Shown here: positions 18,329 through 27,574 of the stretch, piece after piece | Position numbering within the stretch: the stretch's first letter is position 1 | How the letters are laid out: the number at the start of each line of letters is the position of its first letter | Origin: CBDBDZ01 sp965204215 | Lineage (GTDB): Bacteria; Pseudomonadota; Gammaproteobacteria; Pseudomonadales; GM7GCV1 | NCBI GenBank assembly: GCA_965204215.1 | Contig: CBDBDZ010000013.1 | Location: forward strand, 186,001 to 250,000 | DNA length: 64,000 nt | Direction: 5' to 3' | The notes under the pieces: model-generated | Databases searched by the model: none | What the model was told of the DNA's origin: nothing | The model's input: only the letters and a program-made list of their open reading frames with translations | Made by a program: the position numbers and the translations under genes

Positions 18329-19471
18329 ATGAAAACCATGAAAACGATTACTTGTATTGACGACTTTAAAGCCATTTATCGCCGGCGTGTTCCTAAAATG
18401 TTTTACGATTATGTTGAGTCAGGTAGCTGGAGTGAACAAACTTTTCGTGAAAATTGCAGCGATTTTTCCAAACTGTATTTGCGTCAACGTGTCGCTGTCG
18501 ATATATCCAGCCGCACAACGCAGTGTCAGATGATAGGACAAGATGTAGCTATGCCAGTTGCCTTGGCCCCTGTTGGAATGTTGGGTATGCAATGTGCCAA
18601 CGGTGAAATTAAAGCTGCACAAGCCGCAGAACAATACAATGTACCTTTTACGTTGTCAACCATGTCGATAAATTCCATTGAGGACGTTGCCGCACAGACA
18701 CAAAACCCTTTTTGGTTTCAGCTCTATACTATGAAAGATATGGGTTATTTAAATGAATTAATACAGCGCGCAAAGTCAGCCAAATGTTCAGCACTGGTTA
18801 TTACACTTGATTTGCAGGTGATAGGGCAGCGTCATAAAGATATTAAGAATGGACTGTCTGCCCCACCTAAGCTTAGTATTGCCACTGTGGCAGATTTAAT
18901 GACAAAATGGCGTTGGGGTTTATCTATGTTAGCAGCTAAGCGGCGCAATTTTGGCAATATTGTGGGCTATGTAAAATCGGTCTCAGACCCTTCAAATCTA
19001 ATGTCTTGGGTAAGTGAACAATTTGATTTAACTCTAAACTGGGATAAAATTGCTCAAATCAAGCAGCAGTGGGGCGGCAAAGTTATTCTCAAAGGTATCA
19101 TGGACGTGGAGGATGCCAAAATGGCGCTAAGTGTTGGCGCTGATGCGATAGTAGTATCAAACCATGGAGGCCGACAATTGGACGGCGCACCAAGCACAAT
19201 AAGCTCGCTTACGCCTATTCTTGATGTGGTTGGCGATGAAATTGAAGTGCATATTGACGGAGGTATTCGCTCTGGGCAAGATGTTCTCAAAGCACTGGCA
19301 CTAGGCGCTAAGGGTACTTATATTGGCAGATCTTATGCTTATGCGCTGGGTGCAATGGGGCGCTCTGGGGTGACCAGGGCGCTCGATATTATTCACAATG
19401 AACTGGATGTTTCCATGGCGTTTTGCGGTCATCGTGACATTCGCAATGTCAATAAAGACATATTGGTATAG
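18329..19471 (+). CDS. FMN-dependent alpha-hydroxy-acid oxidase/dehydrogenase (L-lactate dehydrogenase-like)
   Basis: 380 residues of the LldD/glycolate oxidase family. The FMN-binding barrel shows MPVALAPVGMLGM, FQLYTMKD, ALVITLDLQVIGQRHKD, GKVILKGIMDVEDA, and the catalytic block VVSNHGGRQLDGAPS (active-site His and the following Arg), then HIDGGIRSGQDVLKALALGA. Oxidises an L-2-hydroxy acid and passes electrons to quinone or O2; lactate is the likeliest substrate by similarity. A second ATG at 18338 could be the start. The 5' flank is a family B repeat. Confidence 0.9.
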   Translation: MKTMKTITCIDDFKAIYRRRVPKMFYDYVESGSWSEQTFRENCSDFSKLYLRQRVAVDISSRTTQCQMIGQDVAMPVALAPVGMLGMQCANGEIKAAQAAEQYNVPFTLSTMSINSIEDVAAQTQNPFWFQLYTMKDMGYLNELIQRAKSAKCSALVITLDLQVIGQRHKDIKNGLSAPPKLSIATVADLMTKWRWGLSMLAAKRRNFGNIVGYVKSVSDPSNLMSWVSEQFDLTLNWDKIAQIKQQWGGKVILKGIMDVEDAKMALSVGADAIVVSNHGGRQLDGAPSTISSLTPILDVVGDEIEVHIDGGIRSGQDVLKALALGAKGTYIGRSYAYALGAMGRSGVTRALDIIHNELDVSMAFCGHRDIRNVNKDILV

Positions 19472-19512
19472 AATATGCCTGTAAATTACAAAATTAATTT
19501 TTGGAGACATTT

Positions 19513-20169
19513 ATGATTAAAGTTTATGGCGTACACGGTTCGCCTTTTGTGCGCAAAGTTTATGTTGCTCTCGACGTTAAAGGCATAGAATATAAAAAAG
19601 TTCCTCAAATGCCGTTTGCCAGAGATGCTGAGTATCAAAAAATTAACCCGCTAGGCAAAATACCTGCACTGGTCAGTGGCGATTTAACACTGGGGGATTC
19701 CAAAGTCATTTGTCGATATTTGGAAAATGTATATCCTGAACCAGCCTTGTATCCGAAAAACCCTGCCGATAGGGCAATGGCAGATTGGTATGAAGACTTG
19801 TGCGGCGGCAAAATTTCTGAATTAGCCGCAGGCATTTTCTTTCAACGCTTTATGCGCCCTCTAGTGCTTCAACAAGAGTCTGATGAAGCATTGGTCAGCC
19901 GAATTATTGAAAAAGACCTGCCGCCGCTATTAGACTATTTGAATGAGCAATTGCCGGAATCAGGTTTTAGGTTTGGTGAATTTGGCATGGCAGATTTAAG
20001 TATTGCCAGTCCTTTTATTAACGCATCTTATGCCAGTTACCATATTGATGCATCGCGTTGGCCGGCTCTGTCTGCTTTAATCCAAAGTGTTAAGGGACAA
20101 CCTCAGGTTAAAGCTGTTTTAGAACAAGAAGCCAAGGCTTTAAATTTAACCCAGGGTTCTAATGCATAA
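19513..20169 (+). CDS. Glutathione S-transferase family protein
   Basis: 218 residues from ATG 19513, which has GGAG about seven bases upstream; a TTG at 19501 is less likely. N-terminal thioredoxin-like domain MIKVYGVHGSPFVRKVYVAL (the Ser of GSPF is the probable glutathione-activating residue) with NPLGKIPAL and DSKVICRYLE (gamma-glutamyl contact); all-helical C-terminal domain. Specific substrate unknown. Its last codons TCT AAT GCA TAA belong to the ATGCAT-type repeat motif, so the repeat supplies the stop codon. Confidence 0.9.
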   Translation: MIKVYGVHGSPFVRKVYVALDVKGIEYKKVPQMPFARDAEYQKINPLGKIPALVSGDLTLGDSKVICRYLENVYPEPALYPKNPADRAMADWYEDLCGGKISELAAGIFFQRFMRPLVLQQESDEALVSRIIEKDLPPLLDYLNEQLPESGFRFGEFGMADLSIASPFINASYASYHIDASRWPALSALIQSVKGQPQVKAVLEQEAKALNLTQGSNA

Positions 20170-20178
20170 TCCGGGTTT
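20159..20178 (+). repeat. ATGCAT-type terminal motif providing the GST stop codon
   Basis: CTAATGCATAATCCGGGTTT, the exact reverse complement of the core of the 3712-3729 motif. The TAA inside GCATAA ends the GST gene. Confidence 0.78.
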
Positions 20179-20202
20179 AAGTTAAATTTTACCGAGACAC
20201 TC

Positions 20203-21081
20203 ATGTTGCGAATTGTTTTATTTATAGCTACCAATATTGCGATACTGTTTATCATGAATATCACCTTGCGATTGTTAGGCATTGATACAGCTATGTACAA
20301 CGCAGGTGGTGGCATTAACATGCAAGGGTTGTTGATTATGTCCGCCATTATGGGTATGAGTGGTTCATTGATATCACTTGCCATATCAAAATGGATGGCG
20401 AAACGCTCCATGGGAGTCAGAATTATCGAAAGTCCAGCCAATAACGAGGAGAACTGGATTGTTCAAACCGTTTCCATGCAAGCGCGTCAGGTGAGTATAG
20501 GGATGCCAGAAGTCGGTATTTTTGATTCGGCATCGCCTAATGCTTTTGCTACGGGAATGAATAGAAATAATGCGCTAATTGCAGTCAGTACAGGGTTGCT
20601 AAGGCACATGAATCGCGACGAGGTTGAAGCTGTATTGGCGCATGAAGTCAGCCATGTTGCCAATGGCGATATGGTAACGCTAAGTTTAATACAAGGGGTC
20701 GTTAACACTTTTGTTATTTTTTTCTCACGAATCATTGGAATGTTATTAGACAGAGTTGTCTTCAAAGTGCAGCGCGGCTTTGGTCCAGGGTACTGGATTG
20801 GCAGTATAGTGGCGCAAATTATACTGTCCATTTTAGCTAGTATCATTGTAATGTGGTTCTCGCGCTGGCGTGAATATCGCGCCGATGCAGGTGGCGCTCA
20901 ATTGGCAGGGCGACAAAAAATGATAGCCGCATTACGTAAACTACAGCAAAGCAGTCCCCAACAAATGCCGGATGAAATGGCAGCTTTTGGTATTAATGGT
21001 GGGTTAGGTGATGGAATCAAAAAATTATTTATGACGCATCCGCCATTGGAAGCAAGGATTAAAGCGCTGGAAACGCTTTGA
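20203..21081 (+). CDS. htpX: Membrane zinc metalloprotease HtpX
   Basis: Inner-membrane protease of the M48 family that degrades misfolded membrane proteins. 292 residues, equal to typical HtpX. Two N-terminal membrane segments (5-25, 40-60), HExxH zinc site HEVSHVANGD near residue 145, two further membrane segments (about 158-225), and the third zinc ligand in EYRADAGGA near residue 225. No stress promoter is evident. Confidence 0.96.
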   Translation: MLRIVLFIATNIAILFIMNITLRLLGIDTAMYNAGGGINMQGLLIMSAIMGMSGSLISLAISKWMAKRSMGVRIIESPANNEENWIVQTVSMQARQVSIGMPEVGIFDSASPNAFATGMNRNNALIAVSTGLLRHMNRDEVEAVLAHEVSHVANGDMVTLSLIQGVVNTFVIFFSRIIGMLLDRVVFKVQRGFGPGYWIGSIVAQIILSILASIIVMWFSRWREYRADAGGAQLAGRQKMIAALRKLQQSSPQQMPDEMAAFGINGGLGDGIKKLFMTHPPLEARIKALETL

Positions 21082-21104
21082 TTTGCAAGATTATCATAGC
21101 TGAG

Positions 21105-21995
21105 TCAATTTGATTTTGTTGTTCCTGCAAAGTTATCTGCCAAAGTTTTGATATGGTCAAAGCTCACTTCGCAACAGCCGCCGATAATACTGGCGCCAGT
21201 GTCACGCCATTGCCTGGCAAAATTAAGATAGGCTTCGGGGTTGAGTTCCTTTCTGGCAGTTAGTGATTCTACCGTAGGGTTGTGTTGTTTGAAAGCTTCA
21301 CTTATTTTGGTAAAGCCATTAGCATAGGCTCCAAAGGGCATTGACGCGGTGCTGATAATGGGTATGCCTTGAGTAATCGCTTCGGGAGTTGAGCAATTTA
21401 ATAATAGAGCATCCACCTTTAATGTTTCAGCCAAAGGGATAAGATCGGCAATGGGTTCACCTGAACGCAGTAAGGAACCATTATTATCATCGATGGTTAC
21501 ACTTAGCCAAACAGGTTTGCCTGCCGTCTGCATTCCTAAAACAGCGCCGTGGGCTTGTTTGATTGAGCTTAGTGTTTCAAGCAAGAAAAGGTCAACATAA
21601 GGTTTTTGGATTTCGGCAATTTCGGCGTAGATTTCAGCACCCTGTTCTGGTTCTAGTGTTAAATCTGGTCGGTAAGAAGCTCCTGTAGGTCCAGAAGAAC
21701 CTGCAATTATGCCGCCGCCGAACTGATCTCTAGCGCGGTTAGCCATTTCACAGGCTCTGATATGCAAGTCTTTAAATTGCGTTTCGACACCGTTATTGGC
21801 AAGGCGGTCACGGTGGATGGCGTAGCTATTCGTTGTTGTTATATCTGCTCCTGCCAAAAAATAATCGTAATGCACTGCTTGAACAATGTCAGGTCTGTCC
21901 ATTAATATTTGTGTTGCCCATAGTGGTGTGGGTCTGGTTTGGGAACGGGCTATCAGTTCTTGCCCCATTCCGCCGTCAAGTATTTGTAAGCTCAT
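21105..21995 (-). CDS. Homocysteine S-methyltransferase family protein
   Basis: 296 residues, a zinc/thiolate barrel of the MmuM/BHMT family. It starts MSLQILDGGMGQELI. The zinc-binding cysteines are seen as LLLNCSTPEAI near residue 200 and the C-terminal GGCCEVSFDHI near residue 273. Transfers a methyl group from S-methylmethionine or another sulfonium/betaine donor to homocysteine. In an organism with a DMSP lyase, a DMSP- or S-methylmethionine-type donor is an attractive but untested idea. Convergent with htpX. Confidence 0.88.
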   Translation of the reverse strand: MSLQILDGGMGQELIARSQTRPTPLWATQILMDRPDIVQAVHYDYFLAGADITTTNSYAIHRDRLANNGVETQFKDLHIRACEMANRARDQFGGGIIAGSSGPTGASYRPDLTLEPEQGAEIYAEIAEIQKPYVDLFLLETLSSIKQAHGAVLGMQTAGKPVWLSVTIDDNNGSLLRSGEPIADLIPLAETLKVDALLLNCSTPEAITQGIPIISTASMPFGAYANGFTKISEAFKQHNPTVESLTARKELNPEAYLNFARQWRDTGASIIGGCCEVSFDHIKTLADNFAGTTKSN

Positions 21996-22010
21996 TAACT
22001 ATCAGTAATA

Positions 22011-22083
22011 TCAGTAAACTCCGCTTTTGTGTGCGAGAATTTCTTGTTTGAGAGCAAAATCTTTTTTATTGCAAAGGTCTCAG
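22011..22083. repeat. Family A element, half copy forming the end of the IOR gene
   Basis: Right half of the 47745-47888 type: TCAGTAAACTCCGCTTT, then TTTTTTATTGCAAAGGTCTCAG. No left terminal repeat is present. Read on the minus strand its end encodes L-R-P-L-Q-stop of the 22066-25536 gene. Confidence 0.75.
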
Positions 22084-25000
22084 TTTGACAGCATTAATTT
22101 GTTTTTGCAATTTTTGCTGTTTTTGTTTGAATTGTTGCAAACTTGCTTCTTTGATATGACCAAAACCTCTTATATCGTCAGGGGTTGTAGCCAGTTCAAC
22201 AGCTATTGGGTAATTATCAGTAGATAGGTGTTCTAGCGTCCATTCAATTATTTGTTTGTAATCTTGTATCAGTTGCTTTTCCAGTTTGCGCTCAGTGCTA
22301 TAGCCAAAAATATTAAAAGAGCTGTTGCGCAGGAATTTTAGTTTTGCCAGTATTTTGAATAGCTGCAATGTTATTTGTGGGAATTGTAATTTTTCAGGTT
22401 TGCCAGTTTCTGTATTTTTAGGGGCAATTAATGGAGGCGACAAATGAAATTTAATACGATAATTACCTTCAAACATAGATTCTAATTGCTGTTTAAAAGT
22501 GCCATTGGTATAGAGCCTGGCAATTTCGAATTCATCTTTGTATGCCATTAATTTGTAATAATAGAGTGCTACATTCCTGGAAAGGGCATTATCGTGTTCA
22601 GTCGTTAGCTGTTGTTCTTTGGCAATGACCTGGTCAACCAGTTGTTTGTAATTGTCGGCATAGCGTTTATCCTGATAATCTATTAAACGCTGATGACGGT
22701 CATTAACAATATCAGTAATGGATTCAAGTGGCTTTTTGGGTTCTGGTATTGACACTATTGTTTTTAAATACTCTAAATCGTGGTTAGCCCAGCGCCCTAA
22801 AGCCAGTGCTTGTTGATTCATGTCGACGCTGACTCCATTGAGTTTAATGGCTTGCAATAGAGAGGAATAAGATACAGGGATTAACCCTGCTTGATAAGCA
22901 TAGCCCAGCATAAACATATTGCTAGCCAGCGCATCGCCCAAGGTATGCGTGGCAAATAGGGTGGCATTAATAAAGTTAACTTTCGCTGCGCCCGTTTCAT
23001 CTAAAATGATTTGCTTCATGCTATCGCCTGGAAATACTAAATCTGGTTGGCTGATAAAATCAGCGGTGGGAGATTCATATTCATTCACAATGGCATGGCT
23101 ACGCGCTACGTTAACTTTTGCCATGGTTTCGTAATCGGCGGTTACCACTAAATCACAGCCCAATAATAAATCGGCATCGCCAGCGGCGATGCGCACGGCA
23201 TTAATATCAGATTGTTGTTTGGCGATGCGTATATGGCTAACGACAGAGCCAAATTTTTGCGCCAAACCGGTTTGGTTCATGGTAGCGCAACCTTTACCTT
23301 CAATATGGGCAGCCATTGCAACAATTGACGCTATTGTCAGCACTCCTGTACCTCCAATGCCAGAAACGACTATATTCCAGGGTTGTTTATCAATGCTTGC
23401 TAGTGTTGGTTCAGGAAGTTCGGATAGGTGTTGGATGATATTCAGTTTCTTCGGGGGTTTTAATTGCCCGCCCTCAATAGTCACAAAACTGGGGCAAAAG
23501 CCATTAAGACATGAAAAATCTTTATTACAGGCATTTTGATCGATTTGACGTTTACGACCTAATGTCGTTTCGAGTGGCATAACCGATAAGCAATTGGAGG
23601 CTTTGCTGCAATCGCCGCAACTCTCACATACCTCTGGGTTAATGATGACGCGGCGGGCAGGGTCAATGGCTAAGCCTTTTTTGCGCCTACGTCGTTTTTC
23701 AGCAGCGCAGGTCTGCTCAAAAATTAATATGCTAGTGCCTGCAATTTCTCGAAGCTCCTTTTCAATTGGAATTAATTCACTACGATGATTTAAGCTAATA
23801 CCTTCTAATTGCGGTAAGGCTTTTTTACCTTGATAGTGTTCAGGGTTTTCAGAAACCACAGCAATGCGTTTGACACCTTCACCTCTAAGTTGGTAAATTA
23901 TTTGTTCTATACTCAACATTCCATCCACTGGTTGACCGCCAGTCATGGCAACAGCATCGTTATATAAAATTTTGTAGGTGATGTTAACGCGAGATGCAAT
24001 GGCTTGGCGGATGGCTAATATTCCTGAGTGAAAATAAGTGCCATCACCCAGATTTTGAAAAACGTGTTTTGTTGTTGTAAATGGCGCTTGTCCAACCCAG
24101 GTTACACCTTCGCCCCCCATGTGAGTAAAGGTAGTAGCTTTTCTGTCACCCTGTTCCCACACGCCCATGTAATGGCAACCAATGCCCGCTAGTGCCCTGC
24201 TGCCTTCAGGGACGCGCGTTGATGTGCTGTGTGGGCAGCCTGAACAATAATGGGGACTTCGTTGTAATCTCGGAAATGTCTGTGCTAACGATGTTTCTTT
24301 ATGGTCGTAGAATGCTATACATTTATCAATGGTTTGGTCACTGTAAAAATGTCTCATTCTGGACGCGATAGCTTTAGCTATCATTGCAGGAGTCAACTCT
24401 GCCAGGTTGGGTAACAGGTCATTGCCATCTTCATCAAACTCGCCAATTACTTTAGGGCGTTGCTTAACTGGCCAGTTATATAGTTGCCCTGTTAGCTGGT
24501 CTTCTAAAATAGAGCGTTTCTCTTCTACCACCAATATTTCTTTTAATCCTTGAGCAAAACGATGAGTCATTACAGGTTCTAAAGGCCAACTCATTCCGAC
24601 TTTATAGACTCTTAGACCAATAGATTCGGCTTTGCGTTTGTCAATTCCCATATCTTCTAATGCTTGCATAACATCAAGGTACGACTTGCCCGTAGTCATA
24701 ATTCCCAAGCGCGCTGATGAACTGTCAATAACAATTTTATTTAAGTTATTAACACGTGCAAATTCTCTGGCGGCATAGATTTTGTATTTATTTAACCGCG
24801 CTTCCTGGTCTAGCGGCGCATCGTTTAATCTACCGTGAACACCATCCATTGGAAGTGTAAATTGGTCGGGAATAACGATATTGATTCGATCTGGGTCAAT
24901 ATCAGCAGAGATGGCAGAATCCATATTTTCAGTAACAGCTTTTAAACCGACCCAGCAACCACAGAAACGTGATAATTCCCAACCATAAATACCAAGGTCT

Positions 25001-25536
25001 AGCACCTCCTGAACATTAGCTGGAGACAGTATTGGAATGGAAGCGCCAATAAACATATGGTCAGATTGATGCGGAAGTGTCGATGATTTACACGCATGAT
25101 CATCGCCAGCAACGGCTAGCACCCCACCATATTTTGAAGTACCAAATGCATTGGCGTGTTTAATTACGTCCATGCTGCGGTCAACACCTGGTCCTTTGCT
25201 GTACCAAAGGCTAAATACCCCATCATATTTTGCTCCTTCAAACAAATTTACCTGCTGGCTCCCCCATACAGCAGTAGCTGCCAGGTCTTCATTGATGCCT
25301 GGCTGAAATACAATATTGTGCCGTTGCAAATACTGTTGAGCCTTCCACAATGTCTGGTCGATATTGGCAAGAGGAGAACCTCGATAACCAGAAATAAATC
25401 CAGCCGTGTTTAAACCTTTTTCCAAATCGCGTTGGTGTTGGAGCATAGGCAAACGAGCTAATGCTTCAATGCCCGTTATATAGGCTTTAGTTGTATCTAA
25501 GGCGTATTTATCATCAAGAGAAAAAACGTGTGGCAT
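22066..25536 (-). CDS. Indolepyruvate ferredoxin oxidoreductase family protein (fused alpha and gamma parts)
   Basis: 1156 residues, a single-chain thiamine-diphosphate 2-oxoacid:ferredoxin oxidoreductase like those of many aerobic proteobacteria, which oxidatively decarboxylate aryl- or branched-chain 2-oxoacids to acyl-CoA. The N-terminal pyrimidine domain begins GIEALARLPMLQHQRDLEKG. Next come CSGCPHSTSTR, a TPP segment (GIGCHYMGVW, NDAVAMTGGQPVDG), a ferredoxin-like cysteine cluster CESCGDCSKASNC, and a gamma domain with SGIGGTGVLTIASIVAMAA near residue 730. The C-terminal helical extension ends in LRPLQ-stop, encoded by a repeat element. Regulation not evident. Confidence 0.93.
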   Translation of the reverse strand: MPHVFSLDDKYALDTTKAYITGIEALARLPMLQHQRDLEKGLNTAGFISGYRGSPLANIDQTLWKAQQYLQRHNIVFQPGINEDLAATAVWGSQQVNLFEGAKYDGVFSLWYSKGPGVDRSMDVIKHANAFGTSKYGGVLAVAGDDHACKSSTLPHQSDHMFIGASIPILSPANVQEVLDLGIYGWELSRFCGCWVGLKAVTENMDSAISADIDPDRINIVIPDQFTLPMDGVHGRLNDAPLDQEARLNKYKIYAAREFARVNNLNKIVIDSSSARLGIMTTGKSYLDVMQALEDMGIDKRKAESIGLRVYKVGMSWPLEPVMTHRFAQGLKEILVVEEKRSILEDQLTGQLYNWPVKQRPKVIGEFDEDGNDLLPNLAELTPAMIAKAIASRMRHFYSDQTIDKCIAFYDHKETSLAQTFPRLQRSPHYCSGCPHSTSTRVPEGSRALAGIGCHYMGVWEQGDRKATTFTHMGGEGVTWVGQAPFTTTKHVFQNLGDGTYFHSGILAIRQAIASRVNITYKILYNDAVAMTGGQPVDGMLSIEQIIYQLRGEGVKRIAVVSENPEHYQGKKALPQLEGISLNHRSELIPIEKELREIAGTSILIFEQTCAAEKRRRRKKGLAIDPARRVIINPEVCESCGDCSKASNCLSVMPLETTLGRKRQIDQNACNKDFSCLNGFCPSFVTIEGGQLKPPKKLNIIQHLSELPEPTLASIDKQPWNIVVSGIGGTGVLTIASIVAMAAHIEGKGCATMNQTGLAQKFGSVVSHIRIAKQQSDINAVRIAAGDADLLLGCDLVVTADYETMAKVNVARSHAIVNEYESPTADFISQPDLVFPGDSMKQIILDETGAAKVNFINATLFATHTLGDALASNMFMLGYAYQAGLIPVSYSSLLQAIKLNGVSVDMNQQALALGRWANHDLEYLKTIVSIPEPKKPLESITDIVNDRHQRLIDYQDKRYADNYKQLVDQVIAKEQQLTTEHDNALSRNVALYYYKLMAYKDEFEIARLYTNGTFKQQLESMFEGNYRIKFHLSPPLIAPKNTETGKPEKLQFPQITLQLFKILAKLKFLRNSSFNIFGYSTERKLEKQLIQDYKQIIEWTLEHLSTDNYPIAVELATTPDDIRGFGHIKEASLQQFKQKQQKLQKQINAVKLRPLQ

Positions 25537-25739
25537 GGTTACAGTAATAATGCAAGGCTCTCAGTGAATAATAAATATTATTTTTATACTATTCAATTCA
25601 TTTTTATGACTAAGGATGAATATTTCTAAATTAATTTTTATATCTCTTACGATAGCCCCTAAGAGAGAAGTGGACCCCATCGGTTAGACAGGATTTTTGA
25701 AATTTAAGAAATATTTTGCGACAATAAACCTACTATTAT

Positions 25740-26054
25740 TTGAAGCATATTATTGTGACAAAACGAAGAAACCATTCACCATCCTTTAAAGCTAAAGTTG
25801 CTTTAACCGCGGCAAGAGGTGATGACACCTTAGCCGAGCTGTCGCAACAATTTGGCTTACATCAAACCCAAATTCATCAATGGCGCCAGCAATTAATGGA
25901 ACAAGCCTCATCATTATTTGAACGCAGTAGTGTGTCTAAATCTGATGTCAAACAGATTGACCAATTGCATTCCAAAATTGGTCAATTAACGATGGAACGC
26001 GATTTTTTAGAACGCGGGCTAGACAGGATTCAAGCCCCCTACGCAAGGAGATGA
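25740..26054 (+). CDS. IS3-family transposase OrfA (helix-turn-helix)
   Basis: 104 residues. N-terminal helix-turn-helix (FKAKVALTAARGDDTLAELSQ, HQTQIHQWRQQL) followed by a leucine-rich coiled coil (SKIGQLTMERDFLERGL), as in IS3-family OrfA. The start is probably TTG 25740 or GTG 25755. It overlaps orfB by ATGA, so OrfB is made by coupling or by programmed frameshifting, as in the family. Confidence 0.92.
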   Translation: MKHIIVTKRRNHSPSFKAKVALTAARGDDTLAELSQQFGLHQTQIHQWRQQLMEQASSLFERSSVSKSDVKQIDQLHSKIGQLTMERDFLERGLDRIQAPYARR

Positions 26055-26884
26055 TTGATATGACTCATCCCACATTAGCGGTGTCAAAACAATGCGAGTT
26101 ACTATCAGTCAACCGCTCTACTTTTTATTATCAGCCTAAACCTCTCAGTGATAGTGATGTCGATTTGATGAGGCGTATTGATGCTATCCATATGAAGCTT
26201 CCTTTCTATGGCAGCCGCCGTATTCGTGACCAATTAGAGACCGAAGATATCTTCATCAATCGAAAGAAAGTACAGCGATTGATGCTTGCCATGGGCATTA
26301 TAGCCATCTTTCCTAAGAAGAAAACCACGATATCCAATAAGGCTCATCGCATCTATCCTTATCGTTTGAGAGGGTTGAATATCAACCGTTCTAATCAAGT
26401 ATGGGCAACCGATATAACCTATATTCCAATGGCTAAAGGTTTTGTGTATTTAGTGGCTGTTATTGACTGGTTCAGTCGTAAGGTACTGTCATGGCGATTA
26501 TCCAACACAATGGATACTGCTTTTTGTATTGAAGCTCTTGAAGAGGCTATACAACGCTATGGTAAACCTGATATATTCAATACTGACCAAGGTTCACAAT
26601 TTACCAGTGACGCCTTTACTTCTGTACTCATTGATAATAACATTGAAATTAGTATGGATGGTCGAGGTCGTTGGCTTGATAATGTATTTATTGAGCGATT
26701 GTGGCGTAGCCTTAAATATGAAAATATCTATTTAAAAGCCTACGACACAGTCCCTGAAGTACGAGCTGGTATTGATGAGTATTTTCGTTTCTTTAACGAA
26801 GACAGACGGCATCAAAATTTGAAGGGGAGACAAACTCCCGATCAGATTTATTATGCCAATTTAACGCTGTCTAAAGCAGCATAA
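26051..26884 (+). CDS. IS3-family transposase OrfB (DDE integrase domain)
   Basis: 277 residues. HTH_21-like N-terminal part (FYGSRRIRDQLETEDIFINRKKVQRLM), then an rve-type core with ATDITYIP (first D), FNTDQGSQFTS (second D) and NVFIERLWRSLKYE (E), then FNEDRRHQNLKGRQTPDQIYY. All catalytic residues are present, so copy A could be active. Confidence 0.95.
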   Translation: MIDMTHPTLAVSKQCELLSVNRSTFYYQPKPLSDSDVDLMRRIDAIHMKLPFYGSRRIRDQLETEDIFINRKKVQRLMLAMGIIAIFPKKKTTISNKAHRIYPYRLRGLNINRSNQVWATDITYIPMAKGFVYLVAVIDWFSRKVLSWRLSNTMDTAFCIEALEEAIQRYGKPDIFNTDQGSQFTSDAFTSVLIDNNIEISMDGRGRWLDNVFIERLWRSLKYENIYLKAYDTVPEVRAGIDEYFRFFNEDRRHQNLKGRQTPDQIYYANLTLSKAA

Positions 26885-26936
26885 GCCTGTCCAAAATATT
26901 TCTTAAGCCACTGTCTGAAAAATGGGGTCCATTTCT

Positions 26937-27050
26937 GTTATGAAACAAAATAAAACGCTTAACCCAACCAACATAAGACTTTTCCGTTTTATAGCTATAG
27001 CCCTTTAAACGTATTTTGTCAGTGACTTTGTCAAGTAATTTTCGTGCCAT
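26937..27050 (-). pseudogene. intI: Integron integrase intI, 5' stump truncated by IS3 copy A
   Basis: Reading the minus strand from ATG 27050 gives 38 codons, MARKLLDKVTDKIRLKG then YSYKTEKSYVGWVKRFILFH and N, ending exactly at the IS boundary. This matches the N-terminal SAM-like domain of integron integrases (pattern: LLDxV, IRLxxYSYxTExxYVxWIxRFILFH). The catalytic C-terminal domain is not found on either side of either IS3 copy, so it was deleted. Orientation, opposite to the cassette array and with its 5' end facing it, is as in every integron. An XerC-like non-integron integrase shares this motif, but the adjoining attC sites decide for IntI. Confidence 0.88.
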
Positions 27051-27134
27051 TTTTAAATGGTTATCAAAATAGGTAATTAAAAAAATTAAGATTATTAGCT
27101 ATTATATAACAAAACAAATAAAATAGAAATTTTT

Positions 27135-27163
27135 TTGACAAACTAGCTATTAGCATATATAGT
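27135..27163 (+). promoter_or_regulatory. Putative Pc promoter driving the cassette array
   Basis: TTGACA (27135-27140), 17-base spacer, TATAGT (27158-27163), pointing into the array from between intI and the first cassette, where Pc normally lies. Strong match to sigma70. Confidence 0.65.
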
Positions 27164-27179
27164 TAACCAATAATTAATT

Positions 27180-27186
27180 GTTATAC
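27180..27186 (+). other. Putative attI core / first cassette junction
   Basis: GTTATAC, a GTTRRRY-like recombination core, about 130 bases from the intI start and just before the first cassette. It would be the attI crossover point (G^TT). It also lies in a small hairpin with GGTTA at 27161-27166, so the call is tentative. Confidence 0.4.
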
Positions 27187-27195
27187 GTTATTGAA

Positions 27196-27555
27196 TCAGT
27201 AGCAGAATTCGCTAAATGCTGAAGTCTTCGAATTCATATTTTCACGTATAAAGCAAACATCATTGATGTCATTTATTGTAGATAATGCTTGTTTTAATTC
27301 ATCATTATTATCAATGGAATCAATTACTCTACCCCAGTAAGATAAAACAGAATTATAATCAGTATCTCCTCTTTTATAAATTACATATGATGTTTTGACC
27401 TTTTCTAAGCCTTTGCCACTAAAAATTATTTGGAGTTCTAAATTAGAAAGTGGATTATAGATTGTGTCAAGGAATAAATGATCTGCTTTGGAGACATTGC
27501 TTATAATATAAAAAGGTATCATCATGAACATAGTCTTAAGTGTTTTATTTAGCAT
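27196..27555 (-). CDS. Small secreted protein of unknown function
   Basis: 119 residues. Hydrophobic N-terminal signal peptide (about 1-24, ending near SKA), then a mature part with two cysteines (VCFIREN and the C-terminal FCY). No family recognised. Third gene of a minus-strand operon with the lipoprotein (20-base gap) and the beta-barrel protein, inside the first integron cassette. AT-rich compared with the core genes. Probably periplasmic. Confidence 0.6.
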   Translation of the reverse strand: MLNKTLKTMFMMIPFYIISNVSKADHLFLDTIYNPLSNLELQIIFSGKGLEKVKTSYVIYKRGDTDYNSVLSYWGRVIDSIDNNDELKQALSTINDINDVCFIRENMNSKTSAFSEFCY

Positions 27556-27574
27556 AATGGTTTCTCAAAAGGTT

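Larger units (their letters stand above)
25666..26936 (+). mobile_element. IS3-family insertion sequence, copy A (intact)
   Basis: 1271 bp. Both copies in the window share the terminal sequence AGAAGTGGACCCCAT at the left and ATGGGGTCCATTTCT at the right (an imperfect inverted repeat, AGAARTGGACCCCAT). It carries orfA and orfB. Its right edge cuts the integron integrase stump at 26937. No direct target duplication is visible (flanks AAGAG and GTTAT), consistent with a later deletion on one side. The 130 bases to its left (25537-25665) hold no gene, only a short remnant of a family A end near 25549. Confidence 0.93.

Noticed and set aside
27161..27186. A minus-strand attC for the 27196-27555 gene
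   Set aside because: GGTTA and TAACAATTAATTATT form only a small hairpin without the paired L boxes of an attC. The plus-strand GTTATAC is better explained as an attI core.
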